A stretch of DNA of 64,000 nucleotides from Phragmites australis (Eukaryota; Streptophyta; Magnoliopsida; Poales; Poaceae): the NCBI RefSeq assembly GCF_958298935.1, contig NC_084921.1, forward strand, positions 9,310,001 through 9,374,000. The letters run 5' to 3'. Below are positions 21,031 to 33,469 of the stretch, one piece after another (the first letter of the stretch is position 1; the number at the start of each line of letters is the position of its first letter). The position numbers and the translations under genes were made by a program. A model generated the notes under the pieces. That model was given only the letters and a program-made list of their open reading frames with translations, was not told the origin of the DNA and did not search any database.

Positions 21031-23532
21031 TGAAAGTGCATCTAGCCCCTATGTGTGGTTTTGGTAATTAATGACAATACATATGGACTAACAATGTTGT
21101 TGAGATTGTTAGTAGGTTGTTCAATAGGTGATGCATGGAGAAGAGACATGCATGAACTCTAGGTGAATGGGAAGATTGAAAATATGCATCTAGATAAATG
21201 AGCTCTTGGTGATACCCATAAAAAGAAGAAGAAGCTTGAGTGATGACAATGCCTATGGACTAACAATCATATTGAGAATTGCTATTAGGTTATTCCATAG
21301 GAGATGCATAAATGATGAAGCATGGATTCTTTGAGAAATGCCATGAGTTCAAAGAATTGCATCAAAAGTAAATGAGCTTTTAGTGATGCTCATGAGAAGA
21401 AGAATAAGCTCAATAAGATTAGCAACAAGGTTGAAGGCTAAGTTACTTGTGGAGATCAAGTAACTAAAGGTATGACTTGTCAATAGAGTTTTATGGACTA
21501 ACCCGTGTGCTATGTGTTTAAGAATGAGTGGGGTTAGGTTCTATATGAAGATTGACAATATGCATGAAGGCTAATAAGTTACTTGTGGAGATCAAGTAAC
21601 TTAAGGTATAAATATTGTCATTTAGGTTTTATGGACTAACCCATGTACTTTGTGCTTGAGAGTGAGTTGGGGTTAGGATCCATAAAAAGGCATAAGTTGA
21701 ATTGAAATCATATATGCCAAGAGTGAAGAACAAGAGTGGACTCCATATATGAAAAAGTGAATTCATTGAAGATGTCGAATACAAAGTGGTTTTCTATGGC
21801 AAGACGGTGAAGGGCAAGCAAGACTCGGCTGCGATGGACCATCCGTGGTGAAGGGCAAGCAAATGGCTTGGCGCCGAAGGACCAAGGCGGTGGTGAAGAG
21901 GGAGTGAAGGCTTTGCGCCGATGGACCGTGCGAGGCTATGGGAAGCTATGGATGATTCACATCAATCATATGAAGAATCAAGAAGAGATGGAGTGAAGAA
22001 TATATGGAAGTTGGTAACCCTCAAGGTTTGAAAGAAAAAGAAGCGGTACTTGAAAGTTTTCAAATGCTCAAAGTGGTTCAAACGAGTTTTATCTTTGAAT
22101 TTGAGTATAGGTATGCCACACTATTAAGAGGGATGCAACGTGAGCTAATTGTCGCGTCTCAGTGCTCAAGAGTTCCCAACCAAACCCAAAGTGAGAGTTG
22201 TTGTTAAGAGTCCGGAGCGGAAAGTGCGGAAGTGTCCAAAATGGGTTTTGGAGTGTTCCTAATTTGATCCTATGTGTTTTAGGTCATGAATTCAGTTGGG
22301 ATGTGTAGCCCTCTGAATAAGCTTTCCATAGAGTCCAAAATCGTCGAAATCGGACTCCGGAATCAAAAGTTATCGCCGTTTTTCGGAGGTCAGCTGTGCT
22401 GTACTCGGAGACTCCGGTGAAGACCGGATTCTCCGGTACCTGGAGTGGCCGGAGACTCCGGTGTAGGCCGGATTTTCCGGTAAGTTCCAGAAAAGAGCCC
22501 AACGGCTAGTTTTTTGAAGTGGGCTATTTATACCCCACTCACCCCATCCTTTGGGGCTGCTGCAAGGGCACGAAAGAAACACTTTTTAGAGCCAAAAGAA
22601 CTCCATCCCACTCCATTCTAGTGTGTGATTTGAGAAGAAAAGTGAGTTGGGTTGAGAGATTGGAAGATTGAGTGCAAGTGAGCTAAAATCCAATCTTGAG
22701 CACTTGAGTTCTTGACAAGAAGTTCTCGAAGCGTTTGTTACTCTTGGAGGTGAAGCCTCCTAGCCGGCTAGGTGTCGCCGGTGAGCTCCCGTGCTTGTGG
22801 TGAGCCGCGGGAAAGTTTGTGAAGGGCTCGATTTCGCCTCCGCAAGGGAAGAAATCAAGAGTGGATCGAGGAAAGCGGTTGAAAGAGACCCGGCTCGTTG
22901 GAGCTTCCTCAACGGAGACGTAGGATTCACGGTGGTGAATCCGAACTTCGGGAAACAAATCTTGTGTCTCCTCTCTTGTTTCTTTACTTTTGAGTTCTTG
23001 TTCAAATCTTTGTGCATATTGCTCGATCTACTTGTTTGTGTGTATTTGAGTGTAGGTTCTTCGTGGATCTACTTGGAATCATCTCCGGGAACACACGACA
23101 TCACTTGGTTTGAGCTAAAACTCTCTACACATCCATTTCATTCAGTTTCGGGCTCTGTTCTGTACAGAACCCGGAGAATCCGGCCTTTACCGGAGTTTCC
23201 GGACCTGTACACACCGGAGTATCCGGAGTACACCGGAGTCTCCTGTGAACAGTAATTTCAGGCATATGAACAGTATTTTCAGCCTTTTTCAATTTAAGTT
23301 TTATTACATATCTCTTGCTAGAGTTGAGTAATTTTTGTCACCTTAGGATTGTAATTTCCACACTTATTTAGGGTGATTGTGCACTAGTTGAGCCTAGCAT
23401 ATTTAGGTTTTTCTCTTGTGAAAAACTCGTTAGTTTATATTCCGCTGCAAGTTTAGGCCAACGGTAGAAAGGGTTGAATTTTTGTAAAAACGCCTATTCA
23501 CCCCCCCTCTAGGTGACATCATTGTCCTTTCA
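21031..23532 (+). mobile_element. Copia-type LTR inserted in element B
   Basis: The 2.5-kb LTR starts TGAAAG and ends CTTTCA, a 6-bp inverted pair, and is followed by a PBS. Internal sequence carries repeated CCGGAGACTCCGG-type motifs (about 22400-22480 and 23165-23245). The matching 3' LTR is absent: only this LTR, PBS and a gag start remain before element B resumes. Confidence 0.85.
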
Positions 23533-23534
23533 AT

Positions 23535-23547
23535 TGGTATCAGAGCC
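23535..23547 (+). other. Primer-binding site of the copia insertion
   Basis: TGGTATCAGAGCC lies two bases after the LTR end. Confidence 0.88.
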
Positions 23548-23586
23548 AAGTCTCTCTTTTCGGGCTTTACCGCCTAGAGAGTAAAG

Positions 23587-24013
23587 ATGTCGACTAGTGG
23601 ATTAGTGCACGTAGAGCCACTCCTTTTAGATGGTTCTAATTATTTTGATTGGAGTACTCGCATGCTTAATATTTTTAGGGCCATGGGTCCTCAAATAGAG
23701 CGAGTTGTAGATGTGAGCATTTCTCCTCCTAATGATAAACTCATATCACCCGAAGAGGAAGAGAAATGCATACATCTTAATGCTCAAGCTACTAATGCCT
23801 TATTTGATGATTTGAGCATAGATGTTATTGAATCGATCTTGCCGCTTGAGGACGCTCATCTCATTTGGACTACTCTTAAAGAAAGATATGACAAGCCCAA
23901 ATGTGATGAAGAAGAACTTCTTCCAAAGACGTCATTTGTGGAATGCTCTACTTCATCATCACACCATGAAGAGCACCAAATGATTTTCTCTTTTGTCGTA
24001 TGTGTGTTGACGT
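23587..24013 (+). pseudogene. gag: Copia gag N-terminal fragment
   Basis: MSTSGLVHVEPLLLDGSNYFDWSTRMLNIFRAMGPQIERVVDVS, then LNAQATNALFDDLSIDVIESILPLEDAHLIWTTLKERYD, matches copia gag (DUF4219/UBN2-type: a DGSNYxxW start and a 'W..L...Y' helix). The frame stays open for about 140 residues and ends where sequence related to element B RT begins. The rest of gag and all of pol are missing. Confidence 0.8.
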
Positions 24014-24022
24014 AGTTGACGT

Positions 24023-24107
24023 ATGTGTGTTGATTGTAGAGCCATAATAATATTACTATAAGATATGTGTGTTGATTGTAGAGCCATAATAATATTACTA
24101 TAAGATA
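24023..24107 (+). repeat. About 43-bp tandem duplication of an RT segment
   Basis: ATGTGTGTTGATTGTAGAGC with its following 23 bases occurs twice in a row. It encodes the RT block [15 protein letters not shown], with one base missing in the AINN codons. A further GTATGTGTGTTGA occurs just upstream at about 23999 and 24017, at the junction with the copia fragment. Confidence 0.85.
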
Positions 24108-25149
24108 TCATCACCCTATCCCTAGATTAGATGATATATTTGATGAGTTGAGTAGTTCTATAATTTTCACTAAAATTGACTTGCGAAGTGGATACCACCA
24201 AATTAGGATGAAACTTGGAGATGAATAGAAAACTGCATTTAAAACTAAGTTTGGCTTGTATGAGTGGTTAGTAATATCTTTTGGGTTAACTAATGCACCT
24301 ACTACTTTCATACGATTGATGAACGAAGTTTTACGTGCTTTCATTGAAAGGTTTGTGGCGGTATACTTTGATGATATCTTGATTTATAGCCAGTCACATG
24401 AGTCCCACTTTGATCATCTATGTGCTGTTTTTAATGCTTTGAGAGATGCACGTTTGTTCGGTAACCTCAGAAAGTGCATCTTTTGCACGGATCGAGTCTT
24501 TTTTCTTGGCTATGTTGTTACTCCACAAGGAATAGGAATAGATGAAGAAAAAAAATTAAGAAATAAAGAGCTGGCCAACCCCTAATACTGTTACTCAAGT
24601 GAGAAGCTTTCATGGTCTTGCGGGTTTCTATCGGTACTTAGTGCGGGATTTCAGCACCATTGTTGTTCCATTCAATCAATTGACGAAGAAATGAGTGGTT
24701 TTCAAATGGGGACCTACACAAGAAAAATCATTCAAGTTGTTGAAAGAGAAACTTACCCGTGCTCCTTTACTCCAACTCCCAAATTTTGGTAAGACCTTTG
24801 AGCTAGAGTGTGATGCTAGCAGGATTAGATTGGAGGTGTGTTAATTCAAGAAGGTAAACCTGTTGCTTATTTCAGAGAGAAATTAAATGGTCTAAGTCTG
24901 AATTATTCTACCTATGATAAAGAATTGTATGCTTTAGTTCGTGTGCTTGTAACTTTACAACATTATCTATGGTCCAAAGAATTTGTTATACATTCGGATT
25001 ATGAATCGCTAAAACATATTAGGAGTCAAGCTAAATTGAATAAACGATATGCTAAATAGGTCGAATTCATTATGTCTTTTTCATATGTCATAAAACATAA
25101 GAATGGAAAGGACAGTATGATTGCTGATACGCTTTCTAGGCGTTATTAA
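24066..25149 (+). pseudogene. pol: RT-RNase H of element B, decayed and ending before integrase
   Basis: In order: [41 protein letters not shown] followed by a stop (TAG at 24226-24228), the RT site VYFDDILIYS (24361-24390), CIFCTDRVFFLGYVVTPQGI, a frameshift to [17 protein letters not shown], and RNase H from ECDASRI through [18 protein letters not shown] to GKDSMIADTLSRRY (25149). Integrase is absent; unrelated DNA starts after 25150. The frame breaks mean no active enzyme. Confidence 0.88.
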
Positions 25150-25284
25150 CATATAGTCATCAGTGATGGGTCCAGACCCATCAATAATGTGGACACATTA
25201 GTGACACATTTGGAGTGACTGAAATTTTACCCATCACTAATGAGAGTTATCAACCTCCACTAATAACCTATTCTGACGTAGTGT
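25150..25284. mobile_element. CACTA-end-like fragment
   Basis: Contains inverted copies of GATGGGTCC and GACCCATCA, plus CCCATCACTAATGAGAG, and ends in GACGTAGTG. This resembles subterminal repeats and the CACTA terminus of the element at 58212-59384. No second terminus or target duplication was found. Confidence 0.35.
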
Positions 25285-25620
25285 TAGAATATAGGTCTAG
25301 GTTTAGTATTAGGATTAGACATAGTTTAGCAATTATATAATGCTTCTATGCATATTTTTGCAACTAGATGTAGTATTTAGACATATGTTAGGTATTAGAT
25401 GTAGGATTTAGACATAGTATAGACATAACTGAGATAGTAGATGTAGGATTTATAGGTGATTGACATAGCGGCCCGGGGATATTTTGTTGCAATATAGATG
25501 AACTATTGGATCATGTTTTTAATGAATGTTGCATTATTATAGATGTAGTTTTATGTAATTTTTTATGTTCTGTCACTATAATGTTAGGGTCTTTTGTTAA
25601 TGGTTGGCAGGTATGTCAGA
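25285..25620. other. No gene recognised
   Basis: AT-rich sequence with short TTAGACATAG-type near-repeats (about 25300-25450). Possibly the terminal region of the Mutator-like element that follows. Confidence 0.35.
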
Positions 25621-25629
25621 TAAGTAGCA

Positions 25630-27450
25630 GTTTAGGATTTTTTTTATGGTAACAGTGAAATATTATATGATCCAGAAGGGGTAGTATTATTGGTATTTGA
25701 GTCAATGGGTAAGTGTATCTCAAAATCTATGCAGGAGAGTGTCATACACTTGTACACCTAGTTGATGTGGAATTTCAAAAGAGACCGCGAGGTTCAAGAG
25801 ATGACCATTAGTATTGTGGGCAACTGTATGAGAGATGGTGTGTACTAGGAGTTGTACTCGCCTAGGGAAGATCAAGTCTAGAGGATGTACCAACAGGATT
25901 TTGTGCAAAGAGGTTGGCCACCTATGTTGCTTGTGCAATAGAAGAATAAGAAGGTAGTTGGGGAGATGCAGGGTGAGGGTACGTGGAGGACGAGGGTGAT
26001 GAGCAAGAGTATGATGAGGATGTCAATATGGATGCTACACATTCATCTAATTATTCGACTGAACCGTCCAATGAGGTAGACGAGGGGGAACAAATCTCTT
26101 CTCTAATTAAACAGTTGGAGCGAGATGATCTTAAGATCAGTGAAGCTCCTGAGTATGACATTTTGATGATGAGAAGATGCTCATGTTCTTGTGTACTAAA
26201 ACAATCCTATATTTAAGAACCTTCTGGTGAATGAGGGGAATCAGGTGCCCTTGGAGTATACGCAGAATGAGGTGACCGAGGGTACTAGGAATCCTACTAG
26301 TCAGACCATGAATGATGTTATGACTCAATGTGCGATATCGCTTTGACGACAGTTTTATGTTGTCGAGTCAAGGAAGGAGGAATATGATATCAAGTGCGTG
26401 AATGAGGGTTACCCGTGATGGGTGCTCGGCTTCAAGGAGAGATAGGTTAAGTATGAGGAAGTATCGATTGTGGTGGACCACACTTGCACGATGGAAGAAC
26501 TTGAGCCCAGCCACAGGAACATCACCTCAACCTTAGTCACAAATGTGATGGACACCTAGATTGTGAACAACCTGAACTACGAACTAGGGTGCATAATCAG
26601 GGCAATTGAGAAGGAGTATAAGTACACTATCAACTACAATAAGGCATGGATGGCGAAGAGGAAGGAAATTTTGATGAGGTTAGGGACGTACAAAGCGTCA
26701 TATGATAATCTTCTGTACTTATTGCAGACTATTATTAGAAGGAATCCAAGGATGTATTATGACATTGATAAGTACCTATTATTGTCCCAACCTGGCAAGT
26801 ATGCTCTGAAGGGATGCTTCTTCGCATTAGGACCATGCATCAAAGCTTTCAAGCATTGTTGGTCTATCCTCTGCATCGATGACACTTTTCTTACTAGTAT
26901 ATATATGGGACAAATCCTGACTGCTATTGCAGTTGATAGGAACAACTACATGCTACCGTTGGCCTATGCATTTGTGGAGAGTGAGAACACCAGCAGTTGG
27001 TATTCGTTCTTATATTGTGTCAAGATGATAATTGTGGGTGCTCGGTCGAACCTATGCCTTATACATGATCGGCATATAGGGATGCTCAAGATATTTAGGA
27101 TTACAGAAAGGTACGGATGATGGCATGATGGAACATGTGTGGCCAGATCTGCAGAGTAGGTGGTGTATGAGGCATTTTGGTGCAAACTTCTTCCGTCAAT
27201 TCAAGAAGAAGAATCTAATGAACATTTCAAGAGGTTGTGCGGTCAGAACCAGTAGCAGAAGTTTGATGCTCTTCGGAAGACACTTGATGAGCTTAGGAAG
27301 AAGCAAACACATGAGCGTGCACAGAGGCTTGTGAGGGGATCGGAGGGTGAACTAGTACCTCTTGAGTCCCTGCTAACGAATAATGAAGCTGATATAACGC
27401 GAAGGACCAGATCATCTACTAGGTCATTTAAAGTCACCGTGTTCAACTTT
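25630..27450 (+). pseudogene. Mutator-like (MULE) transposase relic
   Basis: A MULE transposase cuts and moves its element by DDE chemistry. The clearest part is the 185-residue frame 26563-27120: IRAIEKEYKYTINYNKAWMAKRKE (MuDR DNA-binding region), CIKAFKHCWSILCIDDTFL, MGQILTAIAVDRNNYMLPLAYAFVE, SWYSFLYCVK and LIHDRHIGML. The usual CVDGTFL Gly is Asp here; the catalytic-type Asp residues of CIDDTFL and DRH are kept. Upstream relics reach YDIKCVNEGYPWW-like sequence near 26385, and downstream a shifted frame continues WCMRHFGANFFRQFK (27166-27210). Stops at about 26417, 26446 and 26557 and frameshifts make it inactive. Terminal repeats were not identified. Confidence 0.85.
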
Positions 27451-28499
27451 TTATTTTCGTCAAATTCGGGTATACAAAATATCTTACAAACATCTAATGG
27501 CACCGGATGAATTGATAACAAATAATTGGACCATACAAACGCCTATTCTATCACAAATAAAATTAAATTCGTCCACAACAAGATGTCACCCGTTCATTGG
27601 GCAAAACTTTGCTATCGCATGTTTACTGAACAACAGCAAAATCTCGCTCGATAAACAGACAACACGTGCCACATCATCATCATTTTTTATTTCTAACCGA
27701 CGAGACCTATAAGATGTCGATCCAATGAATATTATATGCCCAACACAGCCTCTACAGCTAGCCCAACTCCTAGCCTCGTACACACTGGCCCCGCGCTCGC
27801 CTCTCACTACTGCGGCACCCTACTAGACCAAACCTCCGAGAAGAGCCCCGCCGTGAATGGAATTAGATCTGCGGTAGCTTAGACGAGCTCCGCCCCACCG
27901 GGAATCAGAGCGTGCAGCCTTTGCAAACTCTGCAGACCATCTCATATTATGTGCCCTGTTGAAAGCGCAACAACATCTGCAAGCTTTGCGCACTAGGAAT
28001 AGGAGGGAGCCGACCTCCGCAAGCTCCGAGCGACAGCATTTGTGAGCTCTGTCGTGCTGGTAATCGAAACACAACAGCCTCCTAGGCATGGAGCTACGAC
28101 CTGGGGTGCCCAAATGGTACTCATAGCCATCAATTTGCTATGTGCGGGGTGAAGCTCATTGTTGCTGGACCAACACAAAGCTTGGATGTTGCAGTTGACC
28201 AGAAAATTTGGTTCAGTGTGTGCTATTGACGCTTTGCTAGCAGCCAATTTTTGTTGAGGCTCACTTGCGGCTAGGAATCATGGGGAGGAGTGGAAGAAAG
28301 GGGAAGAACATGCATGTTTACAGACAAAACCTCACATTGACCAAACGAGTGTCTTGGTTACTGAAGCAACTCAAACATAACACTTAATCCAATAAAATCC
28401 ACCAAATTAGTCAACGACCTCCAGTAAAAATTAGCGAATCATGAATCACGATCACTCAAATTTGACTATGATTCAGATGCCCAAAATTTGCTCTGACAT
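27451..28499. other. No gene recognised
   Basis: Mostly open only in short frames, with a GC-richer portion at 27770-28250. Probably internal or flanking sequence of a DNA transposon. Confidence 0.3.
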
Positions 28500-29630
28500 G
28501 GATTCAGTAGTCGCCCTATCATATTTTAATAGTTCCTCCTTTATTTCATCATTGTTTTCCTTTTACTTCAGTAGTTCCTCCTTTTTTGCTTCAGTATTTT
28601 CCATTTTACTTCAGTAGTCCCTCCTTTTCTGCTTTAGTATTATATTTTCCTTCAAGAGTTCTTCCTTTATTTCTTCAGAATTTTCCTATACGTTCTACTT
28701 TTTCTGATTTAGTATTTTCTTTTCCTTCAGTAGTTCCTTCTTTATTTCTTCAATATTTTCCTTTTACTTTAGTAGCTACTCCTTTTATGCTTCTATAATA
28801 CACATGCTTCAGTAGTGTTACCGACAAACTCAAAACCGAACAGAGTGATTTTACTATGATTCGGTAGTCCTCCTTTCAGGCAGTATTCATCCTTTCATGC
28901 TTCGGTACTTCCTATGATAGCAAATTTTGGGCTTCAGTAGTTCCAAGTCAAAGAAAAATTGTCATTAGCTTTCAAGTTATAGTAAAATTTTGTCAGACCT
29001 TTCAAGATTTAGTAGTTTTATGTTAATATTACTCTGTTTCAAGATCCTGAGAATTTACTATGATTCGGATGCTTTAGTAGTCCTCCTTTCTTTTCTTCAG
29101 TAGTCATCCTTTTGCTTCAGTAATTTTAAGTCAAGTCATAGCAAATTTTTGTCAGTAATACACCCATGCACCATCTACCAAATTACTGAATAATACTGAC
29201 ATTACCGACAAACTCAAAATTGACTACTGACAAGTACATTTACTATGATTTGGATGCCCAAAAATTATACCAAGTTCTTCCATTTGGAGTTTTAGTAGTT
29301 CCTCCTTTAAGTGTCTCAGTATTTCATTCTTTTTGTATTCGACTATTAGGATTCAATACTTCATTTTCGTTAGTTTTTCCAACTCATATCAATTTTACTA
29401 TTTTCAAAGTTCGGTAATTTATCATTTCATATGCCAGTAGTGCTTCTCTGGGAGATTTCGGTAGTAAACCTCTAATCATTCAGTAACTCCACTCAAGTCA
29501 TAGCAAAATTCCACACTTCGCTTAGCAAAATCATGTGTCGTCAGTAATTGCAGAGCTTCCAATGCATCTCAAGATTTAGTAATTTTTGCCGAAGGTTGTC
29601 AATTGATTTTGCTGATTTTACTGACAAATT
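28500..29630 (+). repeat. Array of degenerate TTCAGTAGT-TCCTCCTTT repeats
   Basis: About 15 or more copies of TCAGTAGT or near variants (TCGGTAGT, TTAGTAGT, TCAGTAAT) occur, many followed by CCTCCTTT. A second motif, TACCGACAAACTCAAA, appears near 28820 and 29203, with a variant near 29620. The density resembles subterminal transposase-binding repeats of CACTA or Mutator elements; that role is inferred. Confidence 0.75.
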
Positions 29631-29639
29631 CAGGAGCAT

Positions 29640-30100
29640 CCTCTCCGAACTCCTCCTCACCAGCGAGGAAGAAGCAGAGCAGTAGTGGTAGAGCAGCAGT
29701 ATTACCCCAACCTATACTAGCCTCCCAGCCACTAGAACGGGTTTCCCTCCACCGGGTCATCCAATTCCTGCCCTTTTTCCTTGCTGTCATTGGAAGCTAC
29801 GTTGTGCCGTGCTTTTGGACTGCACTGGTGAGATTCTTCAGCTGAAGTGCAGCTGGGTTGGTGCGGGAGGTCGGGGGTGCAGGGGACGGGCGAGCGGGGT
29901 GGAACACGGTCGGGTGGAGCGGCGCAGAAGGGTTGGGGCGATTGATCACGCGCGGGATGGTGGGCGCGGTCGAGGTCACGAACGAGAGGGGATCCACCCC
30001 GATGAGATCAGGGGAGAGCGAGGGACGCTACAGGGGGCGAGCAGGGATGTCGGAGAGTGCGAAGCGTGTCGCGTTGCTGGTTCTTTTGGTGGGACACTGG
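29640..30100. other. GC-rich segment, no gene recognised
   Basis: Frames of about 95-115 residues on + are Gly/Arg-rich without family features. It could be captured exon sequence inside a transposon. Confidence 0.3.
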
Positions 30101-30101
30101 T

Positions 30102-30362
30102 GCTACCGTGTGTGTATATATACGGTGAATCTATTCTACGTCTAGCTACACTATAGTTTACTATTATGTCACCTCTAGTTATGAAAAAAAACTGTCAGTT
30201 ACACTCCGCTAGGTAAACTAGTTATACTGGGTATAGAATAGAGCTACCGTGTGTGTATATATGGTGGTCTATTCTACGTCTAGGTATATTGTAGTTTACT
30301 ATTGTGTCATCCTAGTTATAACTAAAAAAACTGTCAGTTACACTCCGTTAGGTAAACTAGTT
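30102..30362 (+). repeat. 141-bp tandem duplication
   Basis: Two copies, each starting GCTACCGTGTGTGTATATAT at 30102 and 30243, both continuing through TCTATTCTACGTCTAG and ending GGTAAACTAGTTA. Confidence 0.9.
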
Positions 30363-30734
30363 ACAACCAAATGTCTAGAAGTATATAATTACAATACGAG
30401 AAGCTAATAAGTTACGTTTTATATTATAGTATGATTATAATCGTGTTTCTTAAGTTATACATCATTAGGTAAGGAATTCATTAAGAGTTACGTTTATTCA
30501 TAACGCAACTGCAACTCAATTCTTTTAATTTACATCTAATTGTAACTCTCTGTCTCACAAATTATAACTTTACTATTTTTTAATTATAGCTAAATGTAAC
30601 GTATCACTATATAGAGTTGAACCAGACTATATATACTAGGTAGATTGGCGCACTTTGCTGCGTCCATTTTGAATAAATATTATACTTGAATGTTACATTA
30701 TTTGTAGTAGCTTTAATAGTATATGGAGCGTACC

Positions 30735-30799
30735 AATTTTTTCACTATCAATATATGTTATTGAAAGGAGAATATTGGATTCATTTAGACTCATGTATG

Positions 30800-30871
<72 letters not shown>

Positions 30872-30910
30872 ATATATATATATATATATATGTGTATATA
30901 TATATATATA

Positions 30911-30943
<33 letters not shown>

Positions 30944-31195
30944 TGCTGAGTAGTAGTTACGTCAGTAATACGGAACTAACAAAATTTATTTTGTATTAGT
31001 GCACTGATTTTTCCACCGTTAGTATATCTTATTGGAAATGGGATGTTGAATTCATCTAAATTCATATATGTAACATAAATATATAAATATAAATATATAT
31101 TTGTATCTATATAGATTTATATATATATATACATAATATATTTGTGGACAGTAGTTACGTGAGTAGTACGAATGTAACAAAATTTATTTTATATT
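30735..31195 (+). repeat. Tandem duplication containing TA microsatellites
   Basis: The block TTATTG-AA-GG to ATTCAT, then a TA run, then GTAGTTACG and AACAAAATTTATTTT occurs at 30735-30999 and again at about 31020-31195. The TA run in the first copy (30800-30943) is much longer, with TGTG interruptions. Confidence 0.75.
30800..30943 (+). repeat. TA microsatellite
   Basis: About 70 TA dinucleotides interrupted by TGTG at about 30864, 30891 and 30915. Confidence 0.97.
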
Positions 31196-31450
31196 TTTTT
31201 AGTTTTAGTTTTTTTCTTTGCAGTTTAGATTGTTTGAGTCGATTTATCAATATAACAAATTTTCCTTTCACATTTTCTAGTATTTTCAAAAATAGAAAGT
31301 ATATTTTATATATACAAATATGTATATACGTATACATATATATGTATATACGTATACCTATATATGTATATGTATATATACCTATATACATATATGTATA
31401 TGTATACATATATAATATATATATACATATACATATACACATATATATAC
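31080..31450 (+). repeat. AT-rich alternating purine-pyrimidine tract
   Basis: The 31300-31450 part is almost entirely ATAC/TATG/TATA alternation with internal palindromes such as TATACGTATA. The earlier part has TA and TAAATA runs. Confidence 0.85.
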
Positions 31451-31856
31451 AGTGATGGTGGGACCATACTACAGTAGCTACAGTACCAAAGCCCCTAAAA
31501 GTCCATGATTCCACCGCCGTTAGTATATAGGATAGATATGCACGGTTGGCTCGATCGGTGGCCCGGATGGGCTGCAAAATGTCACTCAGGCCCAATGCCA
31601 ACTGGTCCGTCTCGAAATAGGCAAAGAAAGAAAGAGAAACAGCAAAGGGGTCCATCTCGAAAACTGTATCTGTCAATCTTGATAAATACTCGTGACACAT
31701 CCTGGTTTCAAGTTGGATTGTACCTTTCCAAAGACTCTTCGCAAGTCCACAAACTCGAACCCAGGTAACTTGATGGCCATATCTGACTATACAGTGAAGT
31801 GAAGGTAAGTAGGTAAACTATACCAGCACAAAATGTCACAAGCCCACGATCCACTC

Positions 31857-33454
31857 TGTAGCGAAAATAATCTTATCAAATTATAATTATGATTTTAATA
31901 AGTAATGATAACATAGTTATTAAAATTAACATGTTTGTCAAAAATATATGATAGTAGATCTCGTGGATGTAATACATGAAGAAATTATCGTAGCATAAAC
32001 AAAGTTTAATTAAATTGGAGAAGTTCTAGAAGAATTAACCTCATTAGATAGTTCGGTGCAGTAGAGTTTATAATTACTAGAGCATTGTGCATAGAGGCTA
32101 ATAGGCTCACCAGATAGTTCGCTACTCTGTGTGTTGAACTTATCGGAGTATTTCTGACAAAGGGGGAGAAAGTTAAGGACCTCACTGTATACTCCGATGA
32201 TCTATACTGTGTAACACCAGAGCATTTCTTGTAGAGAAGAATACGAGTGTAGAAGACTGAAGATCAATACACTGGAAAGTCCGGTGCTTAGTTTGTGCAC
32301 ACTGGAGTATGGCACCGGAGCATTTCTTGCAGAAGCAACTACAAGTGCTAAAGAACGAAGATCAACTCACCAGATAGTCCGGTAATTACAGAGATGAATG
32401 CATTAGATCATTTTACACAGAGAAAAAGTGGCGTGGTCTAGTTCAAGATAACTCACCGGAATGTCCAATGATGGATTTGAAGACACATCGGAATGTCCGA
32501 TGTCCACAGAGGCTTTGAGTGGAGTTCTAACAGCTAATTTCTGAGTTTGTACATACCGGATGATCCGGTGTCACTGGATCATTCGGTGTTAACAGCTTTT
32601 TTGAGTTGTTGGGAAAACGGCTAATTGACGGGTTTGAGGCTATAAATACCACTCAACTCAATCATTTGACATGTGGCATGCTGCTGGAATATAGAGGAAG
32701 CTCATACACACTTGAAAAGACATCTAAGCCACCAAAGTGCTTAAAGTGATCATCCAAGATGATTAAGTATAAGATTAGAGAGTGTTTAGTGTTTATAGAC
32801 CTAACGTGACTTGTAGCTAGGTGTTGCAGCATGAGAAAGGGGTCAAAGAGTGATTCTAACTTGTACCGGGTGGTACGTCGATACCTTGGAGTCTTTGTGA
32901 CTCACCGACATCTTAGGCCTTAGTGGCTCAAGCTTGTTGACCCTCCGACTTGATGTGGAGCGGCAACAAGACATGTGTACGGGGACGCATAGGCCTTTGC
33001 CTTGGTGGCCCAAGCTCCAAAGTGACCACAGCGGCAAGTGACCAGAAGAGAGGTTAGTAGTGAGACGTTGCCTTCGTTGCTCATCCGAGTTAAGACCTTG
33101 TCTTTGTGACTTGGTGGCTCAATAGCTGTGACTGGGTGCCGACTGGGATTATATTCGTTGTGGAGCTCCAACATGGACTAGGGGTGGTATTCATGCCATC
33201 GATACCACGGGATAAAAATCCCTTGTGCTGAGGTTGTCTTTCTACCTTATTTACGTTTCTGCATTTATTTATTTGCAATTTACCTTTTTAGAGTATGTTG
33301 CAATCCTCTTAAGCGATAGAGTAGATATATTAGATAAATCTAAAGCACATTTAGATAGAATTTGAATAGGTTTATCTTGTGAAGTTTCTGGAGCCGAATA
33401 GTTTCTAAGTGTTCTAATTCACCCTCCCCTCTTAGGACATCACCATTCCTCACA
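31857..33454 (+). mobile_element. Copia 5' LTR
   Basis: Starts TGTAGCGAAAATAA and ends CACA before a degenerate PBS. Two further starts of the same LTR occur at 35041 and 35808. A TATA box (GGCTATAAATACC) is at about 32638-32650, and GATCCGGTG-type motifs recur (32400-32600). The length is about 1.6 kb. Confidence 0.8.
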
Positions 33455-33455
33455 A

Positions 33456-33469
33456 TTGATATCAGAACC
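33456..33469 (+). other. Degenerate primer-binding site
   Basis: TTGATATCAGAACC differs by two bases from TTGGTATCAGAGCC, right after the LTR end. Confidence 0.65.

Noticed and set aside
28500..29630. CRISPR array
   Set aside because: Repeats are degenerate and unevenly spaced, and the DNA is a plant genome.
30775..30999. ORF through the TA run
   Set aside because: Tyr-Ile repeats are translation of a microsatellite.
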